Assembly: GCA_934533135.1 (NCBI GenBank) | Contig: CAKTBG010000009.1 | Coordinates: forward strand, 1 to 64,000 | Reading direction: 5' to 3' | DNA length: 64,000 nucleotides | DNA from: an uncultured Faecalibacterium sp. | GTDB taxonomy: Bacteria > Bacillota > Clostridia > Oscillospirales > Ruminococcaceae | Shown here: positions 42,515 to 50,330 of the stretch, piece by piece | How positions within the stretch are numbered: position 1 is the first letter of the stretch | Layout of the letters: each line of letters begins with the position of its first letter | Made by a program: the position numbers and the translations under genes | The notes under the pieces: generated by a model | Seen by the model: the letters and a program-made list of their open reading frames with translations, nothing else | Database searches by the model: none | Told to the model about the DNA's origin: nothing

Positions 42515-42543
42515 ATTTTATGCGGAAACGCTGTTTTTGTCAA
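42515..42543 (-). promoter_or_regulatory. Promoter of the FAH leader transcript
   Basis: On the minus strand TTGACA (forward 42538-42543) and TAAAAT (forward 42515-42520) are 17 bases apart, close to consensus. Transcription would run through about 170 bases of non-coding leader with several inverted repeats before the hairpin at 42342-42367. I could not match the leader to a known riboswitch or T-box. Confidence 0.7.
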
Positions 42544-42557
42544 GAGACAATCGTTTC

Positions 42558-43109
42558 TCAATGCCGATAGGCGATGGCGTTCCGGATGCGGTCGGCCTCT
42601 TCGGGGCTGACGAGCTGGCGCACCAGCTCGAGGCCGAAGGGGATGGCACCGCCGAGGCCATAGCTGGTGGTGATGCTGCCATCGACGACCACTTCCTGAT
42701 CGTGGACGATGGCACCGGCCAGCTGATCCTGAAAACCGGCATGGGCGGTGGCGTGCCTGCCCTCCAGCAGGCCAAGGCTGGCGAGGATGCTGGGGGCGGC
42801 GCAGATGGCGGCCACCTTTTTGCCAGCTTTCGCAAAGGACACGCAGGTATCGGTGACCGTTTTGTTGGCCGCGAGGTTGGGTGTGCCCGGGATGCCGCCC
42901 GGCAGAACGACCATGTCTACGTCGGAGTAATCGACCTCCTCGGCCACGGCGTCGGTGGTCAGATGGATCTTATGGCTGCTGACGACCTCTTTGCGCCCCA
43001 TGGCAGAGGCAACGAGCACCTCGACCTTGGCGCGGCGGAGCAGATCGACCACCAGCAGAGCCTCGCACTCCTCGGTGCCGTCAGCGAAAAATACAACTGC
43101 CTTACTCAT
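42558..43109 (-). CDS. DJ-1/PfpI family protein
   Basis: The 183-residue protein has the DJ-1 fold marks: FFADGTEECEALLVVDLLRR with the acidic residue near E16, VVLPGGIPGTPNL, and nucleophile C103 in AAICAAPSIL. It is most like the YajL/ThiJ group linked to repair of glycated or oxidised proteins and nucleotides. It overlaps the TrpR-like gene by eight bases and is the second gene of that operon. Confidence 0.9.
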   Translation of the reverse strand: MSKAVVFFADGTEECEALLVVDLLRRAKVEVLVASAMGRKEVVSSHKIHLTTDAVAEEVDYSDVDMVVLPGGIPGTPNLAANKTVTDTCVSFAKAGKKVAAICAAPSILASLGLLEGRHATAHAGFQDQLAGAIVHDQEVVVDGSITTSYGLGGAIPFGLELVRQLVSPEEADRIRNAIAYRH

Positions 43110-43401
43110 TGGAAGAGCCTCCTTCTTTTTCTTCGAGGATCCGGCGGAGGACGCTGTCCTCCCGGCCGATCACCCGGCTGACCCGGCTGATGATGGCACT
43201 GGACGCGCCGATGTTGCCCATGATGCTGGTGTAACTCTGCTTGTTCATCAGCTTTTCGGCGATGTTGTAACGCTGCTCCATTGCGCTCAGCTCGGCATAA
43301 CTGCAAACGTCCTGCAGGAAGCGGTAGCACTCCTCCGGCGTTTTCAGCTCCAGAAGCGCGGCATACAGACCGGATTCTCCGGTCGGGTGGTCTTTTGCCA
43401 T
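43102..43401 (-). CDS. TrpR-like YerC/YecD family regulator
   Basis: The 99-residue helical protein matches the TrpR-related YerC/YecD group. It has LKTPEECYRFLQDVCSYAEL, AMEQRYNIAEKLMNKQSYTS as the first helix of the DNA-binding unit, and ASSAIISRVSRVI as the recognition helix. The start at 43401 has GGAGGAAAAG upstream; an earlier ATG at 43455 would cover the operator. It is co-transcribed with the DJ-1 gene. It may repress its own operon through the palindrome at 43456-43472. Confidence 0.88.
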   Translation of the reverse strand: MAKDHPTGESGLYAALLELKTPEECYRFLQDVCSYAELSAMEQRYNIAEKLMNKQSYTSIMGNIGASSAIISRVSRVIGREDSVLRRILEEKEGGSSNE

Positions 43402-43455
43402 ATAGCTTTTCCTCCCCGTTTTTGGCGTAGGTGCGGCCCGCAGCGGGCACTTCAA

Positions 43456-43472
43456 TACACTACTTTAGTGTA
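43456..43472. promoter_or_regulatory. Palindrome upstream of the TrpR-like gene
   Basis: TACACTACTTTAGTGTA is a perfect 7-bp palindrome with a three-base centre. A minus-strand -10-like TAAAGT lies inside it. The symmetry and position suggest an operator, with the adjacent TrpR-like protein the obvious candidate ligand. Confidence 0.55.
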
Positions 43473-43504
43473 GTACATTCGCGGGCAAAATGCAATGGGG
43501 AATT

Positions 43505-43996
43505 TTACAGCATCCGCTCGAGAACGGTCTGCGGCAGCTCCATGCCGGCCACGATGGTTTCGCCGGGGCGGAGGGGGCGGTAGCCGCGCGCTTTGAAGAA
43601 CTGCATCACCGGCAGTGCCTTGTTGTGGACCTCGCAGTACACGCGGCCGCGGCCTTCGCCCCGCGCCAGACGCTCGCAGGTGGCCACGATATCCCGCCCC
43701 AGTGCCTTGCCCCGGTATTCGGGCTTGAGGTAGAGATGGATCAGGTGGAGGGCGGTGTTCTCCATCTTCCATGCAAAGTAGCCGATGAGCTTGTCGCCGA
43801 GGAAGACGAGGAAGTAATTCACATCGTTGTCGATGTCCTCTTCGATGGCGTCCGCACTCTGCAGGGTGTCCACCAGCGTGTCGAGCTGCTTGGCCGGGTA
43901 ACAGCGTTTGTAGACCTCGTGCCAGAGCTCGCTGGCGAGGTCGGCGGTCATGTGGATGTATTTGGCCTTTGCGACCAGTTTGTAATCGGGTTTCAT
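43505..43996 (-). CDS. GNAT family acetyltransferase
   Basis: The 163-residue enzyme has FLGDKLIGYFAWKMEN and the acetyl-CoA motif LKPEYRGKALGRDIVA, followed by YCEVHNKALPVMQFFKARGY. The substrate is unknown. It is a single-gene unit. Confidence 0.88.
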   Translation of the reverse strand: MKPDYKLVAKAKYIHMTADLASELWHEVYKRCYPAKQLDTLVDTLQSADAIEEDIDNDVNYFLVFLGDKLIGYFAWKMENTALHLIHLYLKPEYRGKALGRDIVATCERLARGEGRGRVYCEVHNKALPVMQFFKARGYRPLRPGETIVAGMELPQTVLERML

Positions 43997-44091
43997 AGTG
44001 CTCCTGTCTTTGATTCAGAGATGGTTTGAGCGGCTTTTGGGGGGATCTTGTTCCTATCATATCATAATCCCGCCCGGAGTGCAAAACAAAA

Positions 44092-44127
44092 AGGCCGCGG
44101 CACTCGTTTCGGTGAGTGCCGCGGCCT
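44092..44127 (-). terminator. Terminator of the small membrane protein gene
   Basis: AGGCCGCGGCACTC at 44092-44105 pairs with GAGTGCCGCGGCCT at 44114-44127. On the minus strand a TTTTTGTTTT run follows. Confidence 0.9.
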
Positions 44128-44159
44128 CGTTGTCGTTTCAGATCACGAAGCGTGTGTGC

Positions 44160-44342
44160 TTACAGCGCAGCCTTGAAGTTGTGATGAGTGGAGCTGTAGC
44201 GAACAACTGCTTCCATCAGGGCAACAGGCCACAGAACGACCTTTGCCAGAATCTCGGCCGGCTTGACACATACAGATTCCATGCTGCTGATGCCGAACAG
44301 GACCACGCAAGCGATGCCACAACCCAGAATGTAATAGTACAT
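44160..44342 (-). CDS. Small membrane protein, unknown
   Basis: The 60-residue protein begins MYYYILGCGIACVVLFGISS with one clear membrane helix, followed by a second hydrophobic stretch (AKVVLWPVALMEAVV) and a short polar tail. AGGAGG lies before the ATG, a promoter is found at 44434-44462 and a strong terminator downstream, so the unit is complete. I do not recognise a family. Confidence 0.75.
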   Translation of the reverse strand: MYYYILGCGIACVVLFGISSMESVCVKPAEILAKVVLWPVALMEAVVRYSSTHHNFKAAL

Positions 44343-44433
44343 AATCAAACCTCCTATAGTTTCCTCGCAGGCCCGGCAGACCGGAACCTGAAATTCGATG
44401 TTTTCGGGGGAGCTTGCCGCTCCCTGCAACCAT

Positions 44434-44462
44434 ACTATACCGCATCCTCTGGATAAAGTCAA
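44434..44462 (-). promoter_or_regulatory. Promoter of the small membrane protein gene
   Basis: On the minus strand TTGACT (forward 44457-44462) and TATAGT (forward 44434-44439) have a 17-base spacer. The start codon is about 90 bases downstream. Confidence 0.75.
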
Positions 44463-44885
44463 TACCAAAAAACGTGAAACAAACGAAAGCGTTCTCTGAA
44501 GAATGGTAAATTCACAAAAGTAAAGCGTCAGAAACTGCTTTACTTTATCAAGGTAAAGCAATGATGCTCTGACCGCCTGCTGCGCACAGAATGTTCACAA
44601 TTTGGCCAAAAATGGGTCGTAAAAAGACAAAGTGTTCCCAAAGCAAAAACAGCGCGTTCGGCACGGCGGCAGAGCGCGGATCCCCCCGCCCGAAACGGCC
44701 TGTTCCGGGTGGGGGCTGCGGGTTATGCTTTTAAAGAAAATGGGGCAAAAGTTCTTGCTTTTTAAACTGGGAAAAACGCCTTTTTTCGGCCGGGGACTCC
44801 CCGCGCAGAAGGGCGGATCCGGGCAGTAGAACGTGAGACGAACAAACTGCACAAGAAAACTGGAAAAGATTATGGAAAACTATTC
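44463..44885. other. Intergenic stretch, no supported gene
   Basis: The inverted repeat GCTTTAC at 44538-44544 and GTAAAGC at about 44553-44559 surrounds TTTATCAA-type sequence and could be an operator or small hairpin. The GC-rich part from 44650 to 44830 contains an open plus frame of 65 codons (44632-44829) without ribosome site or protein-like composition. I see no RNA gene here. Confidence 0.5.
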
Positions 44886-44914
44886 TTGTTGCCGCTTTCA
44901 AAATACGCTATAAT
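44886..44914 (+). promoter_or_regulatory. Promoter of the lectin gene
   Basis: TTGTTG at 44886-44891 and TATAAT at 44909-44914 have a 17-base spacer. The ATG follows about 33 bases later, with GGAAAGGAGA before it. Confidence 0.8.
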
Positions 44915-44946
44915 AGAGTTACCAATTCGGAAAGGAGATCGCAGCT

Positions 44947-45537
44947 ATGGCGAAAACAGCGCAGGTTTTAATCCTCGAAGACGAATTTTACCTCATCAAA
45001 GCTCCCAATGGGAAGGTGCTGGAGGTCAAGAACTTCAACACCGAGAACGGTGCTGCGATCCGCCTGTGGGATTATGCGGGGCATCCGTGGCAGCAGTGGA
45101 AGTTTGTGGACGCGGGTGACGGACGCTGGCGGATCCAGAACCGGTTTACCGGCAAGATGATCGACCTCGCCCTCGGCGGCGTGATGGAGGGCACATGGCT
45201 CCACCAGTGGGGACGCACCAGCGGCCTGAGCCAGTGCTGGGCGTTGGAGCCGACCCGCAGCGGGCGCACCCGCATCCGGAATGTGCTGGCCGACAAGTAC
45301 ATCGACCTCGTGGGGATGAATACCTCCAACGGCGCACAGGCGCAGATCTGGAACTACGTCGCCGGCGGCAATCAGGAATGGAATCTGGTTCGGGTGGACG
45401 CCAGTGCAAAGCAGACGGCGGCACGCGGGGAGGAAAAGCGGGAGGCTGAGCCGACGCCCTCCCAGCGCAAGCACCAGAACGATCTGGTCCGCAAGCTGAA
45501 CAACGCCGGTAAGGGCCGCGCCAGCCGCAAGGCATGA
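44947..45537 (+). CDS. Ricin-type beta-trefoil lectin, cytoplasmic
   Basis: The 196-residue protein has one beta-trefoil domain (about residues 8-155) with three QxW-like repeats: WQQWKF, SQCWAL and NQEWNL. Each follows a repeat of the type GKVLEVKNFNTENGAAIRLW. The remaining 45 residues are basic and disordered (KRKHQNDLVRKLNNAGKGR-like composition). There is no signal peptide or membrane helix, unusual for a sugar-binding trefoil. It has its own promoter and terminator. It may bind a cytoplasmic glycan, glycogen-like polymer or nucleic acid, but this is open. Confidence 0.85.
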   Translation: MAKTAQVLILEDEFYLIKAPNGKVLEVKNFNTENGAAIRLWDYAGHPWQQWKFVDAGDGRWRIQNRFTGKMIDLALGGVMEGTWLHQWGRTSGLSQCWALEPTRSGRTRIRNVLADKYIDLVGMNTSNGAQAQIWNYVAGGNQEWNLVRVDASAKQTAARGEEKREAEPTPSQRKHQNDLVRKLNNAGKGRASRKA

Positions 45538-45568
45538 GGCCGCTGCGCTGCAATCCCGTGCAACAACA

Positions 45569-45609
45569 AAGGCGTTCCGCAGGAGACCCTGCGGAACGCC
45601 TTGTATATT
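45569..45609 (+). terminator. Terminator of the lectin gene
   Basis: AAGGCGTTCCGCAGG at 45569-45583 pairs with CCTGCGGAACGCCTT at 45588-45602 around four bases. Only a short T/A-rich tail follows. It lies just before the Nudix gene. Confidence 0.75.
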
Positions 45610-45632
45610 CGATGAAATACGGAGAAAAACAA

Positions 45633-46127
45633 ATGGGATCCAATACGAATGTGCCGATGCGGAACACCAGCCTGTGCTATCTGGAAAAAGACGGTGCCTA
45701 CCTGATGCTGCACCGGATCAAGAAAGCACACGATCTCAATCAGGACAAGTGGATCGGTGTGGGCGGGAAGTTTGAGCGGTTTGAAAGCCCGGAGGACTGC
45801 GTGCTCCGCGAAGTCCGGGAGGAGACAGGGGTGACCCTGACCCAGTACCGCTACCGGGGCATTGTGACCTTTATTCTGGACGACCTGACCGAGTATATGC
45901 ATCTGTTTACCGCGACGGCGTGGACAGGCACGATGATCGAGGGCGATGCCTGCAGCGAAGGCGTTTTGGAGTGGGTGCCGAAGGAGCAGGTGAACGGCCT
46001 GCCCATCTGGGAGGGTGACAAGATCTTCTTGAAGCTTCTCGACGAAGAGCGGCCCTTCTTCTCCCTCAAACTGACCTATGCGGGGGATGCGCTGCAGGAA
46101 GCCGTGCTCGACGGCAAAAAAATGTAA
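45633..46127 (+). CDS. Nudix hydrolase (MutT type)
   Basis: The 164-residue protein has a full Nudix box, starting GGKFERFESPEDCVLREVRE and ending ETGV, with RExxEE in place. It probably cleaves oxidised or other nucleoside triphosphates such as 8-oxo-dGTP. The ATG at 45633 has GGAG eight bases upstream; an ATG at 45612 is an alternative. It lies right behind the lectin terminator. Confidence 0.9.
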   Translation: MGSNTNVPMRNTSLCYLEKDGAYLMLHRIKKAHDLNQDKWIGVGGKFERFESPEDCVLREVREETGVTLTQYRYRGIVTFILDDLTEYMHLFTATAWTGTMIEGDACSEGVLEWVPKEQVNGLPIWEGDKIFLKLLDEERPFFSLKLTYAGDALQEAVLDGKKM

Positions 46128-46186
46128 GATCCCCTCTCAGGCGCATGCGCGTCCGCTCTCTCGAAGTGAGAGCAAGGAACAGGGAA
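46128..46186. other. Convergent gap with hairpin
   Basis: GCTCTC and GAGAGC arms near 46158-46181 form a hairpin between the converging Nudix and EIIC genes. The first bases (CCCCTCTCAG) resemble the reverse complement of the right end of the dispersed repeat, but the match is too short to call a copy. Confidence 0.4.
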
Positions 46187-47245
46187 TCAATCCAGCTTCA
46201 GGTCGCCCTCTTTGATCCAGCCCAGTTTGCGCTCGATCGTGCAGAAGAGAACGCTGAGGACGGCGGGCAGGACGAAGCAGATCAGCACCATGCCCAGCCA
46301 GTCCATCGGGGTGATGGCAGCTTTGACGCCCGAGGCGACATCGTTGACCCAGCCGGTGTACACGCCAATCTGCCCCACCAGACCGCAGGTGCCCATACCG
46401 GACGAAACGGCTGCGCCGTTCATCTCAAAATGAAACAGGCAGGTGGCCAGCGGGCCGGTGATGGCACTGGCCAGCGTGGGGGCGATCCAGATGCGGGGAT
46501 TTTTGACGATGTTGCCCATCTGGAGCATACTGGTGCCGAGACCCTGACTGACCAGACCGCCGACGCCGTTTTCCTTGTAGCTCATAAAGGCAAAGCCCAC
46601 CATCTGGGCGCAGCAGCCGGCCACGGCCGCACCTCCGGCCAGACCCGTCAGACCCAGCGCGGCACAGATGGCGGCGGACGAGATCGGCAGGGTCAGGGCG
46701 ACGCCCACGATGACCGAGACGAGGATCCCCATGACGAAGGGAGCCTGCTCGGTGGCCCACATGATGAGGGTGCCCACCTGACTGGCGGCAGCACCAATGG
46801 GAGCCGCGATCAGCATGGAGAGACCGACGCCCGCAAAGATGGTGACCAGCGGGGTCACAAGGATGTCTACCTTAGTCTCTTTGCTCACGGCCTTGCCCAG
46901 CTCAGCCGCGACAATGGCGATGATCAGCACCGCCAGCGGGCCGCCAGCTCCGCCCAGCGCGTTGGACGAATAGCCGACCGTGACCAGACTGAACAGCACC
47001 AGCGGCGGACAGTGGAGAGCCCAGCCGATGGCAACGGCCATGGCCGGACCGCTCATGGCCGTTGCATAGCCTCCAAGATCCACCAGCACATCCAGCCCGG
47101 TCTGCTGCCCCAGCGTCTTGATGATGGTGCCGATCAGCAGGCTGGCGAACAGACCCTGTGCCATGGCACCGAGGGCTTCGATGAGATACCGCTGCGGGGT
47201 GATGACGATATCCTTGCGTTTTAAGAAATCTTTTACATTTGACAT
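46187..47245 (-). CDS. PTS EIIC-type membrane transporter
   Basis: The 352-residue protein has about ten membrane segments. Its marks match the PTS_EIIC_2 family: RYLIEALGAMAQGLFASLLI at the start, VGYSSNALGGAGGPLAVLI, SMLIAAPIGAAASQVGTL, ISSAAICAALGLTGLAGGAA and HFEMNGAAVSSGMGTCGLVG. No EIIA or EIIB gene is adjacent, so sugar phosphorylation through this protein is uncertain. The ATG at 47245 gives the normal N-terminus MSNVKDFLKRKDIVITPQRY. Confidence 0.85.
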   Translation of the reverse strand: MSNVKDFLKRKDIVITPQRYLIEALGAMAQGLFASLLIGTIIKTLGQQTGLDVLVDLGGYATAMSGPAMAVAIGWALHCPPLVLFSLVTVGYSSNALGGAGGPLAVLIIAIVAAELGKAVSKETKVDILVTPLVTIFAGVGLSMLIAAPIGAAASQVGTLIMWATEQAPFVMGILVSVIVGVALTLPISSAAICAALGLTGLAGGAAVAGCCAQMVGFAFMSYKENGVGGLVSQGLGTSMLQMGNIVKNPRIWIAPTLASAITGPLATCLFHFEMNGAAVSSGMGTCGLVGQIGVYTGWVNDVASGVKAAITPMDWLGMVLICFVLPAVLSVLFCTIERKLGWIKEGDLKLD

Positions 47246-47730
47246 AAGTACTCTGCCTTTCTGTCTTATAGGTTCCGGAAGGTTCGGGAAGGTTTGAAAC
47301 GGACTGCAACGGAATTGCATGACCATCATGATACCATACACCTGTCAAGACAGCAAGAGAAAAATGAAAATTTGACCGAAAATGACAGATTTCGTGCGCT
47401 GGATGCAATTTTTTGAGGCAGAAAAACGTATACATTCCGGAGCCGAACGCTCCTGTGGACTCGGGCACCGGCTCGAGTTGTGAAATCTGCGCCCGGCCTG
47501 CCGCCTGCGGCCAAAGCCGATTGACGCAGACCGGGGGTTGGGTGTATACTGAAGGAGTGAAAATAGCGTCAATCGCGTCTTTATCGCAATTTTCAAAAAG
47601 AGTGCCGATCGAAACGGCATATTTGCGATATGCAGTTTGCGGATGTTGCTTGTGCATTCAAAACGCAAGCTGCTATAAAGTGTAAAAAAACCGGGAAATT
47701 GCCCGATCAAGCGGAGGCAGAAGGAACGGC
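47246..47730. other. Divergent region between EIIC and lysozyme genes
   Basis: TTGACG at 47521-47526 and TATACT at 47545-47550 (18-base spacer) form a promoter for the GH25 lysozyme and leave a leader of about 175 bases. Near 47270-47300, GGAAGGTT and GGGAAGGTT occur as a short direct repeat upstream of EIIC. The leader has a T-rich hairpin-like region but no recognised riboswitch. Confidence 0.5.
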
Positions 47731-49398
47731 ATGAACGATAAAACCACAGTAAAACAGAAAGGGAAGGGTCTGCGCCGCAGCGCAGGGCAGGCGGTGGCCG
47801 CAATGGTCATGGCACTGGCGGTGGCCGTCGGCGGCGCAGGCACCACGGCTCTGCTGCTGACGCAGCCCACGGGTCTTACCGTGGAGCCGACCACCCTGCG
47901 GTGGGAGCAGGAGTCCACGGATCGGAATGCACCGCACCGCCACAGCACCAACGCAGCCCCGTCTGAAACGCCCAAGGCAGAGCCGGAAGCTTCCTCACAG
48001 GCGCAGCCGGAGGCAGAGCCCGCCCCGCCCGAGACGGTGAAACCGGCGGAAACGACCGCAGCGGAACCCGCTGCAGCTCCGACGGCTCCGGCGGAGAGCA
48101 CCCCGGCCGCGTCGGAACCGGCGGCAGAAGCACCGGCACAGCCGGAGACCCCGGCGGATCCCATGGGGGGCAGCACGGCGGAGATCGAGCAGGAGAATGC
48201 GTTCCCGAAGTTCCAGCAGGAGACGGAGGCTCTGGCCGCGGAGGATCCGCTGCGTGCGCCGGAGGAGACCCCGGCCGAGAGCGACAACGCCGGAACGGAG
48301 CCTGCCGCAGAACCGGCAGCCGAAAGCGTGGAACCGGCCGCAGAGCCGGAAGCCGCCCCCGCCGAAACCGAAGCCGCGGAGAGTGCGGCGGGAGCAGAAA
48401 CAGAACCCGCGCAGCCCACGGCCGGTGCCAACTCCATCGAGGACGAACTGGCCGAGGCGCAGATCACAACCGAGGACGGCACCATCCTGCTGACCCCGGA
48501 AGAGATCCGCGCCGCACTGGACGCCGGAACGCTGGACGAAGCCGAACTGGAGACCACCTGCCTTGACAGCGAGAACGGCTTCTTCAAGTGGCTCTGGAAG
48601 TGGTTCTTCGGCATCAAGGATGAGGAGGACAAGCCTGCGGCTCCCTCTAAGCCCGCGGAGCCGGTCTATTCCGGCTGGCGCACCGTGGGCGGCAAGACCT
48701 ATTATTACGATCAGGGCACCAACAAGCCGGTCACCGGCATCCGTGCCATCGACAACAAGCTCTATTATTTCGACGCCAACGGTGTGCAGACGGCGGCCAA
48801 CTTCGGCATTGATGTGTCCAAATATCAGTCGAAGATCGACTGGCAGCAGGTCAAGCAGGCAGGCGTGAATTTTGTCATCATCCGCATCGGGTACCGCGGC
48901 TATGGCAGCGGCACGCTGGTGCAGGATCCCCTGTTTGAGCAGCATTTTACCAACGCCCGGAACGCGGGTCTGAAGGTGGGCGTCTACTTCTTCAGTCAGG
49001 CCGTCAATGAGAACGAAGCCCGGGAAGAGGCGCAGGGCTGCTGGTATGTCCTGAACGGCCGCGGCCTCGATTACCCCATCTACTTTGACAGCGAGGCCTC
49101 CGGTGCCTCCAACGGCGGCGGACGTGCCGATGGTCTGGGTCAGGCCGACCGCACCAAGTGCGCCATTGCCTTCTGCGAGGAAGTCAAGGCTCTGGGCTAT
49201 CAGCCGGGCGTGTATGCTTCCACCCAGTGGTTCCGCAAGCGGCTCGACCTGAGCCAGCTGACCGGGTACAGCATCTGGAACGCCCACTACAACGTCGCAT
49301 CCAGCCCCATTGCCTGCAATCTGTGGCAGGGCAGCTGCTCGGCCCGGATCAGCGGGTACAGCGGCCAGCTGGACGTGAACATCAGCTACATGGGATAA
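47731..49398 (+). CDS. GH25 lysozyme with long acidic linker
   Basis: The 555-residue protein has an N-terminal membrane or signal segment (about residues 18-45) and a 200-residue Ala/Pro/Glu-rich linker. A short choline-binding-like repeat module follows (YSGWRTVGGKTYYYDQGT and NKLYYFDANGVQT), then a GH25 muramidase domain. The catalytic region shows D361 in FGIDVSKYQ and D453/E455 in YFDSEAS. It cleaves the glycan backbone of peptidoglycan at the cell surface. AAGGA precedes the ATG. Confidence 0.92.
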   Translation: MNDKTTVKQKGKGLRRSAGQAVAAMVMALAVAVGGAGTTALLLTQPTGLTVEPTTLRWEQESTDRNAPHRHSTNAAPSETPKAEPEASSQAQPEAEPAPPETVKPAETTAAEPAAAPTAPAESTPAASEPAAEAPAQPETPADPMGGSTAEIEQENAFPKFQQETEALAAEDPLRAPEETPAESDNAGTEPAAEPAAESVEPAAEPEAAPAETEAAESAAGAETEPAQPTAGANSIEDELAEAQITTEDGTILLTPEEIRAALDAGTLDEAELETTCLDSENGFFKWLWKWFFGIKDEEDKPAAPSKPAEPVYSGWRTVGGKTYYYDQGTNKPVTGIRAIDNKLYYFDANGVQTAANFGIDVSKYQSKIDWQQVKQAGVNFVIIRIGYRGYGSGTLVQDPLFEQHFTNARNAGLKVGVYFFSQAVNENEAREEAQGCWYVLNGRGLDYPIYFDSEASGASNGGGRADGLGQADRTKCAIAFCEEVKALGYQPGVYASTQWFRKRLDLSQLTGYSIWNAHYNVASSPIACNLWQGSCSARISGYSGQLDVNISYMG

Positions 49399-49411
49399 AG
49401 GAGACCCCCCA

Positions 49412-50245
49412 ATGGATCGCATTCGCCTGATCGCGTCGGATCTGGACGCGACGCTGCTGGACGCGCACAGCCAGCTCCCGCCGGACTTTGTGCCGACGGT
49501 CAAGGCTCTGGCCGCGCTGGACATTCACTTCGCGGCCGCCAGCGGCCGACCCCTCTATACCTTGGAAGAAATGTTTCCGGCTCTGCGCCGGGAGATGATC
49601 CTCATCGGCGACAACGGCGGAGCCGTCCGCTGGAACGGCGAGACCCTGTTCACCTCAGAGATGCCGCCGGAGGGCTGGCGTACACTGGCGCGCAAGACCC
49701 GGCAGGCCGGGGATGTGGCGGTGCTCTGCGGGCTGGAAACGGCCTATGTGGAGCGGCAGTACCAGCAGTACGACGCCGTGATGAAGCAGTTCTATACCCG
49801 GGTGGACTATGTGGACGACCTGACGGCGGTGACCGCCCCGGCGGACAAGTTCACGATCTATCTGCCCCGGGGCAACGCACAGGAGGCGTTCGACGCCCTT
49901 TACGGCCCGGCCTGCGGTGCGGAATTCTCGGTGGCCGTCGCGGGGAAAAACTGGGTGGACATCATGAATCCCGGCGTCCACAAAGGCGCGGCCTTGGCCG
50001 CGCTGGGGCAGAAGCTGGACATCCCGGCCAGCAGCATGATGGCGTTTGGCGATACCTACAACGACGCCGAGATGCTGGAGACGGCACGCTATGGCTTTCT
50101 GGTGGAAAACGGCAGCCTGCCGCTCCGCCAGCGGGTCCCCTTCCTCGCGCCGCCCCACTGGGAACAGGGCGTGATGCAGGTGCTGAAACAGCTTCTCGCA
50201 CAGGGCGGCGCGGTCTGCCCGGAGGACTTCCGTCCGGCACACTGA
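49412..50245 (+). CDS. HAD family phosphatase (Cof type)
   Basis: The 277-residue enzyme has the HAD nucleophile motif D10-L-D12-A-T, the type IIB cap, and MAFGDTYNDAEMLETA near the end. Such enzymes dephosphorylate sugar phosphates or flavin nucleotides. It follows the lysozyme by 13 bases with GGAGA before the ATG and is probably co-transcribed. Confidence 0.9.
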   Translation: MDRIRLIASDLDATLLDAHSQLPPDFVPTVKALAALDIHFAAASGRPLYTLEEMFPALRREMILIGDNGGAVRWNGETLFTSEMPPEGWRTLARKTRQAGDVAVLCGLETAYVERQYQQYDAVMKQFYTRVDYVDDLTAVTAPADKFTIYLPRGNAQEAFDALYGPACGAEFSVAVAGKNWVDIMNPGVHKGAALAALGQKLDIPASSMMAFGDTYNDAEMLETARYGFLVENGSLPLRQRVPFLAPPHWEQGVMQVLKQLLAQGGAVCPEDFRPAH

Positions 50246-50281
50246 AGCCGCCGCACACGGTATCCCCAAATCAGCGCAGTA

Positions 50282-50315
50282 AAAAAATCCCTGCACATTC
50301 GTGCAGGGATTTTTT
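50282..50315. terminator. Bidirectional terminator
   Basis: AAAAAATCCCTGCAC at 50282-50296 pairs with GTGCAGGGATTTTTT at 50301-50315 around ATTC. It serves the HAD gene and the converging peptide transporter operon. Confidence 0.93.
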
Positions 50316-50330
50316 GCTGTACGGAAAAAC

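Noticed and set aside
44632..44829. A 65-codon plus frame in the 44 kb gap
   Set aside because: No ribosome site, no promoter and a composition unlike nearby proteins.
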